Shown: in pieces, positions 17,267-26,312 of the stretch | Layout: each line of letters starts with the position of its first letter | How positions within the stretch are numbered: the stretch's first letter is position 1 | Assembly: GCA_900547005.1 (NCBI GenBank) | Contig: URER01000009.1 | Location: 1 to 59,247, forward strand | Reading direction: 5' to 3' | DNA length: 59,247 bases | Origin: an uncultured Prevotella sp. | GTDB lineage: Bacteria > Bacteroidota > Bacteroidia > Bacteroidales > Bacteroidaceae | Position numbers and translations under genes: made by a program | The notes under the pieces: model-generated | Told to the model about the DNA's origin: nothing | Database searches by the model: none | Seen by the model: the letters and a program-made list of their open reading frames with translations, nothing else

Positions 17267-18088
17267 TTAATAGCTTTCGTCAGAATTGGGGAACGAGGAG
17301 TCCTTAACAGCACGCACATAGTCGCCCACTCCGTTTGTCATCACCTCGCCCACATTGGCGAAATGGCGCAGGAACTTAGGCTTGAAGCCCTGTGTCATGC
17401 CCAACGCGTCGGCATAAACGAGTACCTGACCGTCTGTACCGTTGCCGGCTCCGATACCGATGGTCGCCATAGAGACATTCTTCGTAACTTCTGCGGCGAG
17501 CTTTGCCGGAACTTTCTCAAGCACAACAGCGAAACATCCGGCTTCGTCCAAAAGCCGTGCATCATTCATAAGTTTCTCTGCCTCAGCCTCATCCTTAGCT
17601 CTAATGCCGTATCCACCAAACTTATTCACGCTCTGCGGAGTCAGTCCTAAGTGGGCGCAAACCGGGATTCCGGCATCCAAGATACCCTTTACTGTATCCA
17701 AAATCTCAACGCCGCCTTCCAATTTCAGTGCGTCTACCCCACTCTCCTTCATCATCCGGCAAGCGTTTCGTATGGCATCCTCGCGCGAAATCTGATAAGA
17801 ACCGAACGGCATATCAGCCAAGACGAGGGCGCGACTAACGGCACGAGCCACCGAACGGGCGTGATAAATCATCTGATCGAGAGTGATTGGCAGTGTGTAG
17901 GCGTTGCCGGCCATCACGTTTGATGCCGAGTCGCCTATCAATATGCTGTCTACTCCGGCAGCGTCGATAATGCCGGCAGTTGTATAATCGTATGCCGTGA
18001 GCATGGAGATTTTCTCTCCGTCGCGCTTCATGGCAGCAAACTTCGTTGTTGTAATCTTCTTTTTGTCTGTTACTAAATATCCTGACAT
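17267..18088 (-). CDS. panB: 3-methyl-2-oxobutanoate hydroxymethyltransferase
   Basis: First committed step of pantothenate/CoA synthesis: transfers a hydroxymethyl group from methylene-THF to alpha-ketoisovalerate, giving ketopantoate. TIM-barrel motifs include MLTAYDYTTAGIIDAAGVD, LIGDSASNVMAGN (metal-binding Asp), KLEGG and the catalytic glutamate in VVLEKVPAKLA. The GIGAGNGTDGQVLVYADALG segment is diagnostic. Length 273 is normal. Neither panC nor panD is in the window. It lies 23 bp after the HAD gene on the same strand. Confidence 0.96.
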   Translation of the reverse strand: MSGYLVTDKKKITTTKFAAMKRDGEKISMLTAYDYTTAGIIDAAGVDSILIGDSASNVMAGNAYTLPITLDQMIYHARSVARAVSRALVLADMPFGSYQISREDAIRNACRMMKESGVDALKLEGGVEILDTVKGILDAGIPVCAHLGLTPQSVNKFGGYGIRAKDEAEAEKLMNDARLLDEAGCFAVVLEKVPAKLAAEVTKNVSMATIGIGAGNGTDGQVLVYADALGMTQGFKPKFLRHFANVGEVMTNGVGDYVRAVKDSSFPNSDESY

Positions 18089-18111
18089 AATATATATATG
18101 TTTTTAATATC

Positions 18112-18774
18112 CTATAATTGATTGATTTTCTGCACAATATCATCGTATGAAACACCACGGTAATCAGCTATGACACTGTCGGCGAATGCAGCAATCTCAT
18201 CAGCCTTATTAGTTGTTGACAATCCTACGACGAAAGCTCCCGATGTACGCCCGCTTTTCAGTCCGTTGAAGCTGTCTTCAAAGACAACGCATTCGTTTGG
18301 CTGCAAGCCGAAACGCGCCGCACCTTTCAGATAACAATCGGGCGATGGTTTGCTTTCTGCAAAATCCTCAGAGGTTAGAATTGCATCGAAAATCAGCTTA
18401 AAATCAGGATGTTGTCGATATACGTTCGACATCTTATCAAGGTTACTGCTGGTAACGACCGCGGTGTGAACTCCATGACTGCGCAGGTCAGAAATGAACT
18501 CATTGAAGCCATCTATAAACTCATATTTCATGTTACGCTCATATTCGTTGAGCCGTTCCATAATCTTAGGCTGCTCATCTTTCATATCAGCGAAGAACCT
18601 ATCGAAAATCTGCACAAGCGTCTGACCCTTTATCTTAAGCTCCAGGCCTTCGATTTCCGGATGATAGCGCAATCCTTCCTGTCTCCAGAAAACAGAATAT
18701 TGTGGCTCCGTATCGAAGACAACACCGTCCAAATCGAACAACGCCGCCTTAAACGAATATCCTTTCTTGCCCAT
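18112..18774 (-). CDS. HAD-superfamily sugar-phosphate phosphatase/mutase
   Basis: 220-residue HAD hydrolase with the nucleophile motif DLDGVVFDTE at 14-23, a helical cap, motif II TSSN (116-119), motif III lysine in ESKPSPDCYLKGA and motif IV EDSFNGLKSG. The layout is that of beta-phosphoglucomutase-like and phosphatase members; the substrate cannot be assigned. It is led by a -7 box at 18807-18814 and precedes panB and the MFS gene on the same strand. Confidence 0.85.
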   Translation of the reverse strand: MGKKGYSFKAALFDLDGVVFDTEPQYSVFWRQEGLRYHPEIEGLELKIKGQTLVQIFDRFFADMKDEQPKIMERLNEYERNMKYEFIDGFNEFISDLRSHGVHTAVVTSSNLDKMSNVYRQHPDFKLIFDAILTSEDFAESKPSPDCYLKGAARFGLQPNECVVFEDSFNGLKSGRTSGAFVVGLSTTNKADEIAAFADSVIADYRGVSYDDIVQKINQL

Positions 18775-18806
18775 TCCTTTACCTTATTTTTATATTAAAA
18801 CGGTTG

Positions 18807-18814
18807 CAAAGGTA
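18807..18814 (-). promoter_or_regulatory. Bacteroidetes -7 box for the HAD-panB-MFS operon
   Basis: TACCTTTG on the minus strand, 33 nt before the HAD start codon. TTTG lies upstream inside the terminator stem, with a spacer of about 16 nt, shorter than usual. Confidence 0.5.
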
Positions 18815-18827
18815 ATAAAAAAATGGT

Positions 18828-18876
18828 AAACAAAAAGCCCTTTGCATTTTAATTAGATACAAAGGGCTTTTTGTTT
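18828..18876 (-). terminator. Terminator after the DUF4836 gene
   Basis: Perfect 17-bp stem (18828-18844 with 18860-18876) with GC core AGCCCTTTG and flanking A and T runs, loop 15 nt. It lies 10 bp past the DUF4836 stop codon. The symmetric A/T tracts would let it work in both directions, but only the minus-strand gene ends here. Confidence 0.9.
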
Positions 18877-18885
18877 AATGTTTTC

Positions 18886-20253
18886 TTAGAGTGTGAAGAC
18901 TATTGTCTCGGCGTTTCCCAATACCGGTTTAAGCATTTCTCCGGCTATCTTAGCCTCGCTGCTGCCGCCGAATAATGATGGAATATGAATGATAATACCC
19001 ATACGCTTGCCTTTTACCGAATCAAAAGCTGCTGCGAGTTGGCTGTCCGGACCTTCTGCATTGCCGGCTGCTGACATATCATCGACATTGCCGGCATAGA
19101 ATATATTGCCAGTCGTTACACCGAAATTGAAACTCATGTCATGTCCGATGAGGCGATACGCATCCTTTCCTGCGTCCTCAATGCGTGTTCCGGCAGGACA
19201 CGACTGCTTCCAATAACCTACGTCTTTAAGGAAATCGCGATTGCCCAATTCCGCAATCATCTGCATCTTGGGACGGTCGCTGCCATAATTCTTTAGTGAC
19301 ATAGCCATATCGCCGTCTATACTCCGGATGATATTGTCCATATCGATGGCCGTGTTTATGCCCGCGAGCAGTGCCAATAAGTCTTTGTTCGCGTGTAGCA
19401 CATCTATGAATTTCGTACCGTCTGTGTTAGTCACGAAACTGACGGCAGCGTCTTCCAGCATCAGTTTCGTGAGTTTACCGCTTATCGGGCGGAATGTCTT
19501 GCCGGCTTCTTTCAGAGCCTTGTCGACTTGCCCGTCAAAAGAGAACGTCTCGCCTTCTATCCTTATACTGCTCTTCGAGACATTCATCTCGGCGGCAAAC
19601 ATCACCTGCGACGGGCTGATGCCTTTGGGTACGCCCAGCAACAGAGGCGTGGCGAATTGCTCCGGCAATGCGTCCGCCTGCGCCACTAAAGCCACCGACG
19701 AACTGTATGTGTCTATCTTGTCGAATATCGGAGTGCCTTTAATGCCCTCGTCCGCATCGAGATACTTCATCATCAGGCGCATCATCTCCGGCTGAGCCGA
19801 ACTGATTACCGGTCCCATAGCAAGCAGCGCATTGTCGCTGAAGCCGATAATCCATGAGTCTTTCACAACCGTGAAGCTGTTGCCCCGGCGCTCCTGCGGT
19901 TTCTTGCACATTCCGTACTTAGCCAGTTTGGTGAGCCATTTGTTCAGATTGTCCTCGTCTTTCACTTTCGCAACCATACCGACATTGCCATCGGCCGACT
20001 CGAAGATGTAGATTTTCGACGTGATGTCGATGCCGCAATCCGATATGTCAGAGACATGAAACATCGCCTTCAGAAGTACGGAGTTTTTCTTTCCACTTGT
20101 CTGCTCCGTGATTTTTGCCGCGTCTATAGCTACCAACGCCTTGCTGTCGGCCGGTATCACGTTCAGATATTCGTCGCCCGAGCATGACGACAGACACGCT
20201 GTCAATATTGTGATGAGCAGCAGTGATATGCTCTTAAACTTGTTCTTACGCAT
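18886..20253 (-). CDS. DUF4836 family lipoprotein
   Basis: 455-residue lipoprotein: signal peptide with lipobox LSSC near residues 21-24, then SGDEYLNVIPADSKALVAID, the characteristic N-terminal start of the DUF4836 family of Bacteroidetes. Two related halves appear, each starting with a phrase about a protein value and ending in a FSFDG-like strand pair. Function unknown; probably anchored in the envelope by N-acylation. It is monocistronic, with a strong terminator 10 bp after the stop. The family assignment rests on memory of its typical start and length. Confidence 0.8.
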   Translation of the reverse strand: MRKNKFKSISLLLITILTACLSSCSGDEYLNVIPADSKALVAIDAAKITEQTSGKKNSVLLKAMFHVSDISDCGIDITSKIYIFESADGNVGMVAKVKDEDNLNKWLTKLAKYGMCKKPQERRGNSFTVVKDSWIIGFSDNALLAMGPVISSAQPEMMRLMMKYLDADEGIKGTPIFDKIDTYSSSVALVAQADALPEQFATPLLLGVPKGISPSQVMFAAEMNVSKSSIRIEGETFSFDGQVDKALKEAGKTFRPISGKLTKLMLEDAAVSFVTNTDGTKFIDVLHANKDLLALLAGINTAIDMDNIIRSIDGDMAMSLKNYGSDRPKMQMIAELGNRDFLKDVGYWKQSCPAGTRIEDAGKDAYRLIGHDMSFNFGVTTGNIFYAGNVDDMSAAGNAEGPDSQLAAAFDSVKGKRMGIIIHIPSLFGGSSEAKIAGEMLKPVLGNAETIVFTL

Positions 20254-20310
20254 AAGCTACGCTTAATGATTTTACACATTATTATATATATAAGGCTGAT
20301 ACTGTTATTC

Positions 20311-21033
20311 TTACTTTCTTCTCGTCAGATGCGACAACATCGCCGCATATAGTCCGGCTGTCTCTGTGCGCAACCGACTTGTGCCAAGAGATACGGGCTT
20401 GTAGCCATATTCCATGGCCATACGCACCTCGTCTATCGAGAAATCGCCCTCCGGACCTACCAGGACGGTGACATTCTTGTTGTCGGTCTCACGGCTGACA
20501 CTCTCGAAAAAGTCCCCCCTCGCAATCTCGTTATAGCAGTGGCAGATATATTTCCCACCTTCGCGAGGTTGCTTTACGAATTTCTCGAAAGCCGTCATCT
20601 CGTTTATTACCGGCATCCAGGGCTTGCGGCTCTGCTTCACCGCCGACACAACTATCTTCTCTATGCGTGGCGTTTTCACGACTCTGCGCTCCGAGAACTG
20701 GCAGCACAAGAAGCTGTATTCGTCGATACCAATCTCCGTAGCCTTCTCAGCAAACCACTCGATGCGCCCAATATCTTTCGTGGGAGCAATGGCAACGTGT
20801 ATGTTTCCCACCCAGTTTTTCTCCTGTGGCAGCACCTCTTTTATCTCATACATACAATGTTTGGTCGCCGCGATGGTAACTTCGGCACGATAGAACACAC
20901 CCTTTCCATCCATGAGAAACATCTCATCACCGCTTTTCAGTCTCAACACTCTCAGCGCGTGCATAGACTCTTCCATCGGCAACTCCGACTGACTGGGAGC
21001 GTCGGGCACATAAAAATATCTACATTCCTTCAC
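20311..21033 (-). CDS. rsmE: 16S rRNA m3U1498 methyltransferase
   Basis: SPOUT methyltransferase for N3 of U1498 in 16S rRNA. The small N-terminal PUA-like domain (1-70) starts MKECRYFYVPD and contains HALRVLRLKSGDEMFLMDGK. The knot region holds VGPEGDFSIDEV and the signature LGTSRLRTETAGLYAAM near the C terminus. Length 240 is normal. It overlaps the bifunctional-nuclease gene by 14 bp, so translation is coupled. Confidence 0.96.
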   Translation of the reverse strand: MKECRYFYVPDAPSQSELPMEESMHALRVLRLKSGDEMFLMDGKGVFYRAEVTIAATKHCMYEIKEVLPQEKNWVGNIHVAIAPTKDIGRIEWFAEKATEIGIDEYSFLCCQFSERRVVKTPRIEKIVVSAVKQSRKPWMPVINEMTAFEKFVKQPREGGKYICHCYNEIARGDFFESVSRETDNKNVTVLVGPEGDFSIDEVRMAMEYGYKPVSLGTSRLRTETAGLYAAMLSHLTRRK

Positions 21034-21595
21034 TTTCTTCCTTTTTATTATTTTCCTTGTTCCTGCTAAGGAGTTCGTCCCTCAGATGCGACGCAAGCTC
21101 ATAGTTCTCCTCATCTATTGCTTTGTCGAGAGCTTTCTTTAGCATATCCGTGCTAATCGCGTTCACTGGCACCGTCAGCTTATGCGGGTCTTCCTCGAAC
21201 GGAACACTCTGACGCATATACAAACTCTCCTCCATATACAACGGAATCCGACTGATATATGACATCAGGATGGCATCGCTCGCCCGCAGTTTCACAGATT
21301 GCAAGCTGTGTTGCTCAACCAGCATCGCCTCATACCGGCCTTTGTCTACGTCGTATATCACCAACTCATATTCGCTTCCCGTCTGCATACGCATCATATT
21401 CCACAATGCCTCGGGCAGCATTATGCCCGTTATCGGTATCTTGGCGAGACGCAGGTCGAACTGGCGGGCCATATCTGCATCGCAGACAACCGTCAGTTGC
21501 CTTTCGTTTGCCATATCCGTCAGTATCAGCAGACTCAGGTCTTCTGTTCCAACTATCTTCTTTATGCTGTGGAATATCACTCTCGTCTTGTTCAT
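21020..21595 (-). CDS. Bifunctional nuclease (DUF151) with UVR-like tail
   Basis: 191 residues. The first 130 form the BFN/DUF151 domain, with a DAILMSYISRIPLYM segment preceded by VKLRASDA, the usual conserved core, and LPEALWNMMRM upstream. Residues 150-180 (KKALDKAIDEENYELASHLRDE) form a UVR/UvrB-C-like coiled hairpin as in many Bacteroidetes members. Plant and bacterial relatives have been reported to cleave RNA and DNA; no activity can be inferred for this one. Overlaps rsmE by 14 bp and the permease gene by 4 bp. Confidence 0.85.
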   Translation of the reverse strand: MNKTRVIFHSIKKIVGTEDLSLLILTDMANERQLTVVCDADMARQFDLRLAKIPITGIMLPEALWNMMRMQTGSEYELVIYDVDKGRYEAMLVEQHSLQSVKLRASDAILMSYISRIPLYMEESLYMRQSVPFEEDPHKLTVPVNAISTDMLKKALDKAIDEENYELASHLRDELLSRNKENNKKEESEGM

Positions 21596-22863
21596 ACCAC
21601 TTTGTTTTCTTTTCCCGGACGGAATATTATAGCGAAGCAGACGGTCACAACGAGAGCGTAGCCCGCGAATATCATCCAGCAGTTTGTCCAGTCACCGACG
21701 GTGTAGAACACATTGTTTATCACCTCACCATGCGTGAATTTGTTTACCACGGCCTGCGCTCCGAGTGAGCCGAGTGTCGCCCCCACGCCGTTTGTCATAA
21801 GCATAAACAATCCTTGCGCGCTCGAACGGATGTCGGGGCTTGTGGATTTGTCGACAAACAGTGAACCGGAGATATTGAAGAAGTCGAACGCCACGCCGTA
21901 GATAATCATTGAAAGCACGAACATCCACACTCCACTGCCGGGATTACCCGTACCGAGCAGGGCGAAACGCAGTACCCATGCCGACATTGCTATAAGCATC
22001 ACCGACTTGATGCCGTAGCGTTTCATGAAGAAAGGAATAAGCAGGATGCAGCACGTCTCGCTTATCTGGGATATAGAATATAGTACCACCGGATATTCCA
22101 CTCCGAACGTTCCCTGATACTCTGTCATAGTTTTGAAGCTCTCGATATAGGGCGTTGCGAAACCATTGGTTATCTGGAGGCTCACGCCGAGCAGCATCGA
22201 GAAAATGAAGAATATAGCCATCTTCTTCTGCTTGAACAGCGAGAAGGCACGAAGTCCGAACGCCTCGACAAAGTCCTTGCGGTCGCCAGACTTATTTACA
22301 GGACACTCAGGCAGAGAGAAAGTGTAAAGGAACAATATCAGACTGACCACACCACTGGTGAAGAACTGGTTCTGGTTAACCTCAAAATCCAATATGTCTA
22401 CAAGCCACATAGTAACGATGAAGCCCACGGTGCCGAACACTCGTATAGGCGGAAAGTCTTTCACGGTATCCATGCCGGCCTTTGTCAACGCGTTGTATGC
22501 CACAGAATTAGTAAGCGCGAGCGTCGGCATATAGAACGCCACGCTCACGGAATAGAGTGAGAAAAGTATGCCGAACTCCGAATCCGTGCCGTGTGTCATA
22601 CCATAATAGCCTGCGGCGATAAGGAAAGTGCCGGCTATCAGATGGCAGATGCCGAGCATACGTTGTGCAGGAATCCATCTGTCGGCGATGATACCGATAA
22701 TGGCGGGCATGAAGATTGACACAATTCCTTGCATCGCAAAGAACCATCCGATGTCCGAGGCCATACCGATATTCTTCAGATAGATGCCCATACACGTGAG
22801 GTAGGCACCCCAGACAGCGAACTCAAGGAAGTTCATTAAAGACAAGCGTACTTTTAGATTCAT
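21592..22863 (-). CDS. Nucleoside permease, NupG/XapB-like MFS
   Basis: 423 residues, twelve hydrophobic segments. The N terminus MNLKVRLSLMNFLEFAVWGAY and the GWFFAMQGIVSIFMPAIIGI segment match the nucleoside:H+ symporter family (NupG type). The ADRWIPAQRMLGICHL loop is the equivalent of the MFS motif A. Expected role: proton-driven uptake of nucleosides across the inner membrane. First gene of the permease-BFN-rsmE operon, joined by overlaps of 4 and 14 bp. Its upstream region contains repeat array B about 100 bp before the ATG. Confidence 0.85.
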   Translation of the reverse strand: MNLKVRLSLMNFLEFAVWGAYLTCMGIYLKNIGMASDIGWFFAMQGIVSIFMPAIIGIIADRWIPAQRMLGICHLIAGTFLIAAGYYGMTHGTDSEFGILFSLYSVSVAFYMPTLALTNSVAYNALTKAGMDTVKDFPPIRVFGTVGFIVTMWLVDILDFEVNQNQFFTSGVVSLILFLYTFSLPECPVNKSGDRKDFVEAFGLRAFSLFKQKKMAIFFIFSMLLGVSLQITNGFATPYIESFKTMTEYQGTFGVEYPVVLYSISQISETCCILLIPFFMKRYGIKSVMLIAMSAWVLRFALLGTGNPGSGVWMFVLSMIIYGVAFDFFNISGSLFVDKSTSPDIRSSAQGLFMLMTNGVGATLGSLGAQAVVNKFTHGEVINNVFYTVGDWTNCWMIFAGYALVVTVCFAIIFRPGKENKVV

Positions 22864-22965
22864 ATTATTTGTTTTTAGAGTTTCGATTATTAGCGTTTAT
22901 TATAGCTATAACGCAATATTTCCTTAAATAGTGCGATTGCTGCTTATTTTATTTTCGTTTTTCAC

Positions 22966-23098
22966 AGTACTCGAGTAATTCGGCTTTAGTACTGAAGTAA
23001 TTTGGGCTTAGTACTTGAGTAATTCGGGCCTGATTACTCGAGTATTTTGGCTTTAGTACTGGAGTATTTCAGGCTTAGTACTGCACCGCTTCGGATTC
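22966..23098. repeat. 22-bp-period array B
   Basis: AGTACT occurs at 22966, 22988, 23010, 23055 and 23077, with a degenerate GATTACT copy at 23032 that carries a 1-bp insertion. Each unit holds the self-complementary core TACTnnAGTA (perfect as TACTCGAGTA) and a GGC near the far side. The array lies between the terminator of the GH43 gene and the nucleoside-permease gene, so unlike arrays A, C and E it is in a promoter or leader region. Confidence 0.85.
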
Positions 23099-23155
23099 TT
23101 TGGGAGTTAGTTTCGTATCTTATTGGAAATAAAGGAGATAGAAACAGATAAAAAA

Positions 23156-23208
23156 TTTCGCGTAAATTTCATCCGAAAGTGGCACTTTTGAAAGAAATTT
23201 ACGCGAAA
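23156..23208. repeat. 15-bp inverted repeat enclosing a lone dyad
   Basis: Arms 23156-23170 (TTTCGCGTAAATTTC) and 23194-23208 are perfect inverted copies. The 23-nt loop contains CGAAAGTGGCACTTTTG, almost identical to the first unit of array F at 12244. It is followed at 23224 by the GH43 terminator. Confidence 0.8.
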
Positions 23209-23223
23209 ATTTTATGCAAAAGA

Positions 23224-23248
23224 AATGCGATGGTTTTCCCATCGCATT
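23224..23248 (-). terminator. Terminator after the GH43 gene
   Basis: Perfect 10-bp stem AATGCGATGG/CCATCGCATT around a 5-nt loop, followed on the minus strand by a T-rich stretch TTCTTTT. It lies 49 bp past the GH43 stop. Confidence 0.75.
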
Positions 23249-23296
23249 GTAAACACACTCCAAAACTTATGATATAAGCGAAGTGTTAAGCTTTAC

Positions 23297-24949
23297 TTAC
23301 TTCGTAACACGGAACCAATCGGCGTCTATCCAACCGCGGTCTGTCTTACCGGCAGGCTCGATAGCAACGAAACCAACCTTCGCGCCAATCCATTTACCCT
23401 GCTTCATCTTGAACTCATCGCCTACGGCCTCATACTTCTTGCCATTCTTACTGTAGAAGAATGTTACCTTAGTGTTGTCCACCTTCATTCTCAGATAGAT
23501 GTCCTCGTGTATTCCCGGATGATACGGTATTGCGTCTTTCTCTGTCGGCTTGAGCGTAGCGAGAACCTTCACCTGTTCCGGTTTTCCTTTGTCGGCAGCC
23601 TTGCAGGTAATCTGCTGGAGCTGGAACTCATCCCCTACCCGCTTCACGACAAGCGCACTATAATCAAGCCCCATCATCACAAGACCGCCAAGCTGATTCT
23701 CGGCCTTTGACGTGAAACGTATCTTCGTTGTAACAGTGAACTTATCAGCCGGTGTCTTCTGAAGGAGAAGGTTTGGTACTTCCCAAAGATTCACATAGTT
23801 TTCACTCACCTTATGCGTATAGATGCGGTATGTTCCAAAGGCTGTCGGCATACCGAACTTTTGGTCATAGTTTGCGTGCCACTGCCATTGCAGGCCAAGT
23901 TTAGGTTCATTGAACTCATCGCTTTCCGCAGGATTGACAACAGCCACGGGAGCTGCGGTCTTCGGTTTGCGATATGTCAGAACAGGGTCGCCGCAATATC
24001 CCTTTGCCGGAACTTTGCCCATTACAGGCCAATTGTCCTTCCATGTAACCGGCTGAAGATGGCACACACGGCCATACTCTTCCTTATCTTGGAAATGAAT
24101 AAACCAGTCTTCGCCCTGAGTCGTGTGAATCCATGCGCCTTGATGAGGGCCGTTGACGTTTGTCTTGCCCTGAGCGAGAACGACTTTCGACTCATAAGGG
24201 CCATAAGGACTCTTTGAGCGCATAGCCAACTGGAATCCGGTAGGCACTCCGCCGGCAGGACACATAATCCAATACCAGCCGTCGCGCTTGTAGAATTTAG
24301 GCCCTTCACACGTATGGTTTTCCGTGCCATTGCCATCGAAGACTACCACAGGATTGGATATTGGCGCCGTGCCCTCGGCATTCAACTCACGCACAGTAAT
24401 GACAGACGCAAAACGAGAACGGCTGTTTGCCCATCCGTTCACGAGATAACATCTTCCGTCATCATCCCAAAGCGGAGTCGTATCTATCATTCCTTTGCCG
24501 GGAATGACACAAAGAGGCTTGCTCCATTCACCAGCCGGGTCTTTGGCTTTAACCATCATAACGCCATAATCGGGGTCTCCCCAATATATGTAATACTCAC
24601 CATTATGATAGCGGATGCTCGGTGCCCAGATGCCGTTACCGTGGGATGGTTTGTCGAATTCAGCTTTCGGTTCGAGTTCTTTCACCGCATGATTTATTAT
24701 TTTCCAGTTGACGAGGTCTTTGGAATGTAATATTGGCAAGCCGGGAATACATTGGAAGGAACTTGCCGTGAGGTAATAGTCATCCCCGACAGCCACAACA
24801 TCCGGGTCGGAATAGTCGGCATTGATTACTGGATTGGTATAAGTACCGTCACCATTGTCGGGACTCCACACCTCTGACTTGTAATTTGACTGTGCCATTC
24901 CTGCCATTGCAGAGCATAAGGCACAAAACGAAAAGATTAACTTTCTCAT
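23297..24949 (-). CDS. Secreted glycoside hydrolase family 43 enzyme
   Basis: 550-residue exported enzyme. Signal peptide 1-20 ends in AMAGMAQ. The five-bladed propeller starts with TNPVINADYSDPDVVAVGDD, where D48 is the expected catalytic base. The modulator Asp is in DTTPLWDDDGR and the acid Glu in NHTCEGPKFYKRDGWYW. After about residue 350 comes a jelly-roll C-terminal domain of the GH43_C2 type found in beta-xylosidase/arabinofuranosidase members. Likely substrate: xylan or arabinan side chains; the exact specificity is not readable. No SusC/SusD pair or other pectin or xylan genes flank it, so it stands outside a full polysaccharide utilisation locus. Confidence 0.9.
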   Translation of the reverse strand: MRKLIFSFCALCSAMAGMAQSNYKSEVWSPDNGDGTYTNPVINADYSDPDVVAVGDDYYLTASSFQCIPGLPILHSKDLVNWKIINHAVKELEPKAEFDKPSHGNGIWAPSIRYHNGEYYIYWGDPDYGVMMVKAKDPAGEWSKPLCVIPGKGMIDTTPLWDDDGRCYLVNGWANSRSRFASVITVRELNAEGTAPISNPVVVFDGNGTENHTCEGPKFYKRDGWYWIMCPAGGVPTGFQLAMRSKSPYGPYESKVVLAQGKTNVNGPHQGAWIHTTQGEDWFIHFQDKEEYGRVCHLQPVTWKDNWPVMGKVPAKGYCGDPVLTYRKPKTAAPVAVVNPAESDEFNEPKLGLQWQWHANYDQKFGMPTAFGTYRIYTHKVSENYVNLWEVPNLLLQKTPADKFTVTTKIRFTSKAENQLGGLVMMGLDYSALVVKRVGDEFQLQQITCKAADKGKPEQVKVLATLKPTEKDAIPYHPGIHEDIYLRMKVDNTKVTFFYSKNGKKYEAVGDEFKMKQGKWIGAKVGFVAIEPAGKTDRGWIDADWFRVTK

Positions 24950-25091
24950 AATTTGTTTTAATTACTTTGGTTTATTACAATACGATTATCTATTTCAAAA
25001 TACTTATGATTTTTCTTTTAAGTAGCTGTTCTAACTCATTATTATAACGCAAGATATGTTGTTTTATTATCTTTACGGCACCTGTTTATGG

Positions 25092-26189
25092 TCATAAATG
25101 CGGAACAAGCGAATTGTTTATTATATTCTCGAACGTGTCCATCACGCGCAGATGATAACGATTGGTATAATCTATTCGCATAAGGCGCTGAGGCTCAGAC
25201 TTTTCAGGAGTGATAGCAAGAGCCACGTGTCCCATTGTCCTACGCAGATTGAGTTCTACGCAGGGATGCAGGATTCTTTCGGGAAGCAGCATCATATCTA
25301 TGCCAAACGGACCACAATAGACTCCTTTCATATATGGCTGAAGTATCACTATCAGTTCATCTATCGTCTCACGCAACACATTTGCCACTCTATCATCACC
25401 CAGCATCTGCCACTTTTCTGTTTCCGAAGCTATAACATTGCCGGTATATGCACCGTTAATTGTCTTGAAAAGCGACAATCCCGCATATTCCACAGAGCCA
25501 TCAGCATGGGCATAAAACTCTACGGCGAAGTCTTTCACCTTATTATAATATACCTCACTTACAACAGAACCTTGTTGCAGTATCACATTTTTCAGCCAAC
25601 CAAGCTCTTGCTTCCTCAATTCCCCAGAGAAATATCTCACGCCTCGCCCGCTGCTACTCCACGGAGATTTCACGACGGCACGATGGTGATAATAAGACGA
25701 ATATGACTGTAAGAAATCATCTACTGACGTATGTTCGCGCGGTATGGCTATTACACCTTTTTTATATATAGCCATCTGAGAACGCAACTTGTTTGCCCAT
25801 CCTCGTCCGCTCATAGTGCGAATAGCATCAAGAATTTCATTTGCAGGAAGCATTTCCGACGGTATTCCATAGCGGTGCAGATTATGGCACAAGGCCTTAT
25901 CCCATCCCCAAGGTTCTATTTTAAGAGTATCGGGAGCATCGGCAACCAATGCAGGAATATCATTTTTAGAAACAAAAACGACATCATGAGCCAAACTTCT
26001 GATATGGCGGACACGCTCCAAAGCAGCCTCAACATCGTCAACAAGCACGAAATCACCATCATCCGCCCATAATGCCGGAATAAAACCGAGGTCGGAACGA
26101 AGCTCCCTACCAGCATGAGGCGGTGTAAATAAAATACTGTTATAAGCTAACGCTATGTCGTGTTCGGGATTGAAGATGTGCAGTTTCAT
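25092..26189 (-). CDS. ATP-grasp-like conserved protein
   Basis: 365 residues, starting MKLHIFNPEHDIALAYN, a signature I associate with an uncharacterised Bacteroidetes family. The C-terminal two thirds look like an ATP-grasp fold: nucleotide-lid glycine segment VVKSPWSSSGRGVRYF near 195-210, a central LSLFKTINGAYTGN, and a metal-binding strand pair with GPFGIDMMLLP and CVELNLRRTMGHVAL near the end. ATP-grasp enzymes join a carboxylate to an amine or thiol; the substrate here is unknown. No neighbours suggest a pathway: the gene is flanked by GH43 and a divergent AAA ATPase. No signal peptide. Confidence 0.6.
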   Translation of the reverse strand: MKLHIFNPEHDIALAYNSILFTPPHAGRELRSDLGFIPALWADDGDFVLVDDVEAALERVRHIRSLAHDVVFVSKNDIPALVADAPDTLKIEPWGWDKALCHNLHRYGIPSEMLPANEILDAIRTMSGRGWANKLRSQMAIYKKGVIAIPREHTSVDDFLQSYSSYYHHRAVVKSPWSSSGRGVRYFSGELRKQELGWLKNVILQQGSVVSEVYYNKVKDFAVEFYAHADGSVEYAGLSLFKTINGAYTGNVIASETEKWQMLGDDRVANVLRETIDELIVILQPYMKGVYCGPFGIDMMLLPERILHPCVELNLRRTMGHVALAITPEKSEPQRLMRIDYTNRYHLRVMDTFENIINNSLVPHL

Positions 26190-26251
26190 ATTACATATAA
26201 ATTTACCGTTTGCAAAAATACATAAAAAAAATCACTTTTTGCAACACAGAG

Positions 26252-26282
26252 TTTGCAAATTACGGAAATTATAGTATCTTTG
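26252..26282 (+). promoter_or_regulatory. Consensus Bacteroidetes promoter for the AAA ATPase
   Basis: TTTG at 26252-26255, 19 nt, then TATCTTTG at 26275-26282: a perfect match to TTTG-N19-TAnnTTTG. Transcription would start near 26289. This rules out the in-frame ATG at 26253 and fixes the start codon at 26313. Confidence 0.85.
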
Positions 26283-26312
26283 CATTCTGATAAAACAAAC
26301 AAAAAAGTAAGA

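Noticed and set aside
26253..26312. Longer N terminus of the AAA ATPase
   Set aside because: A perfect promoter at 26252-26282 places the transcript start after this ATG.
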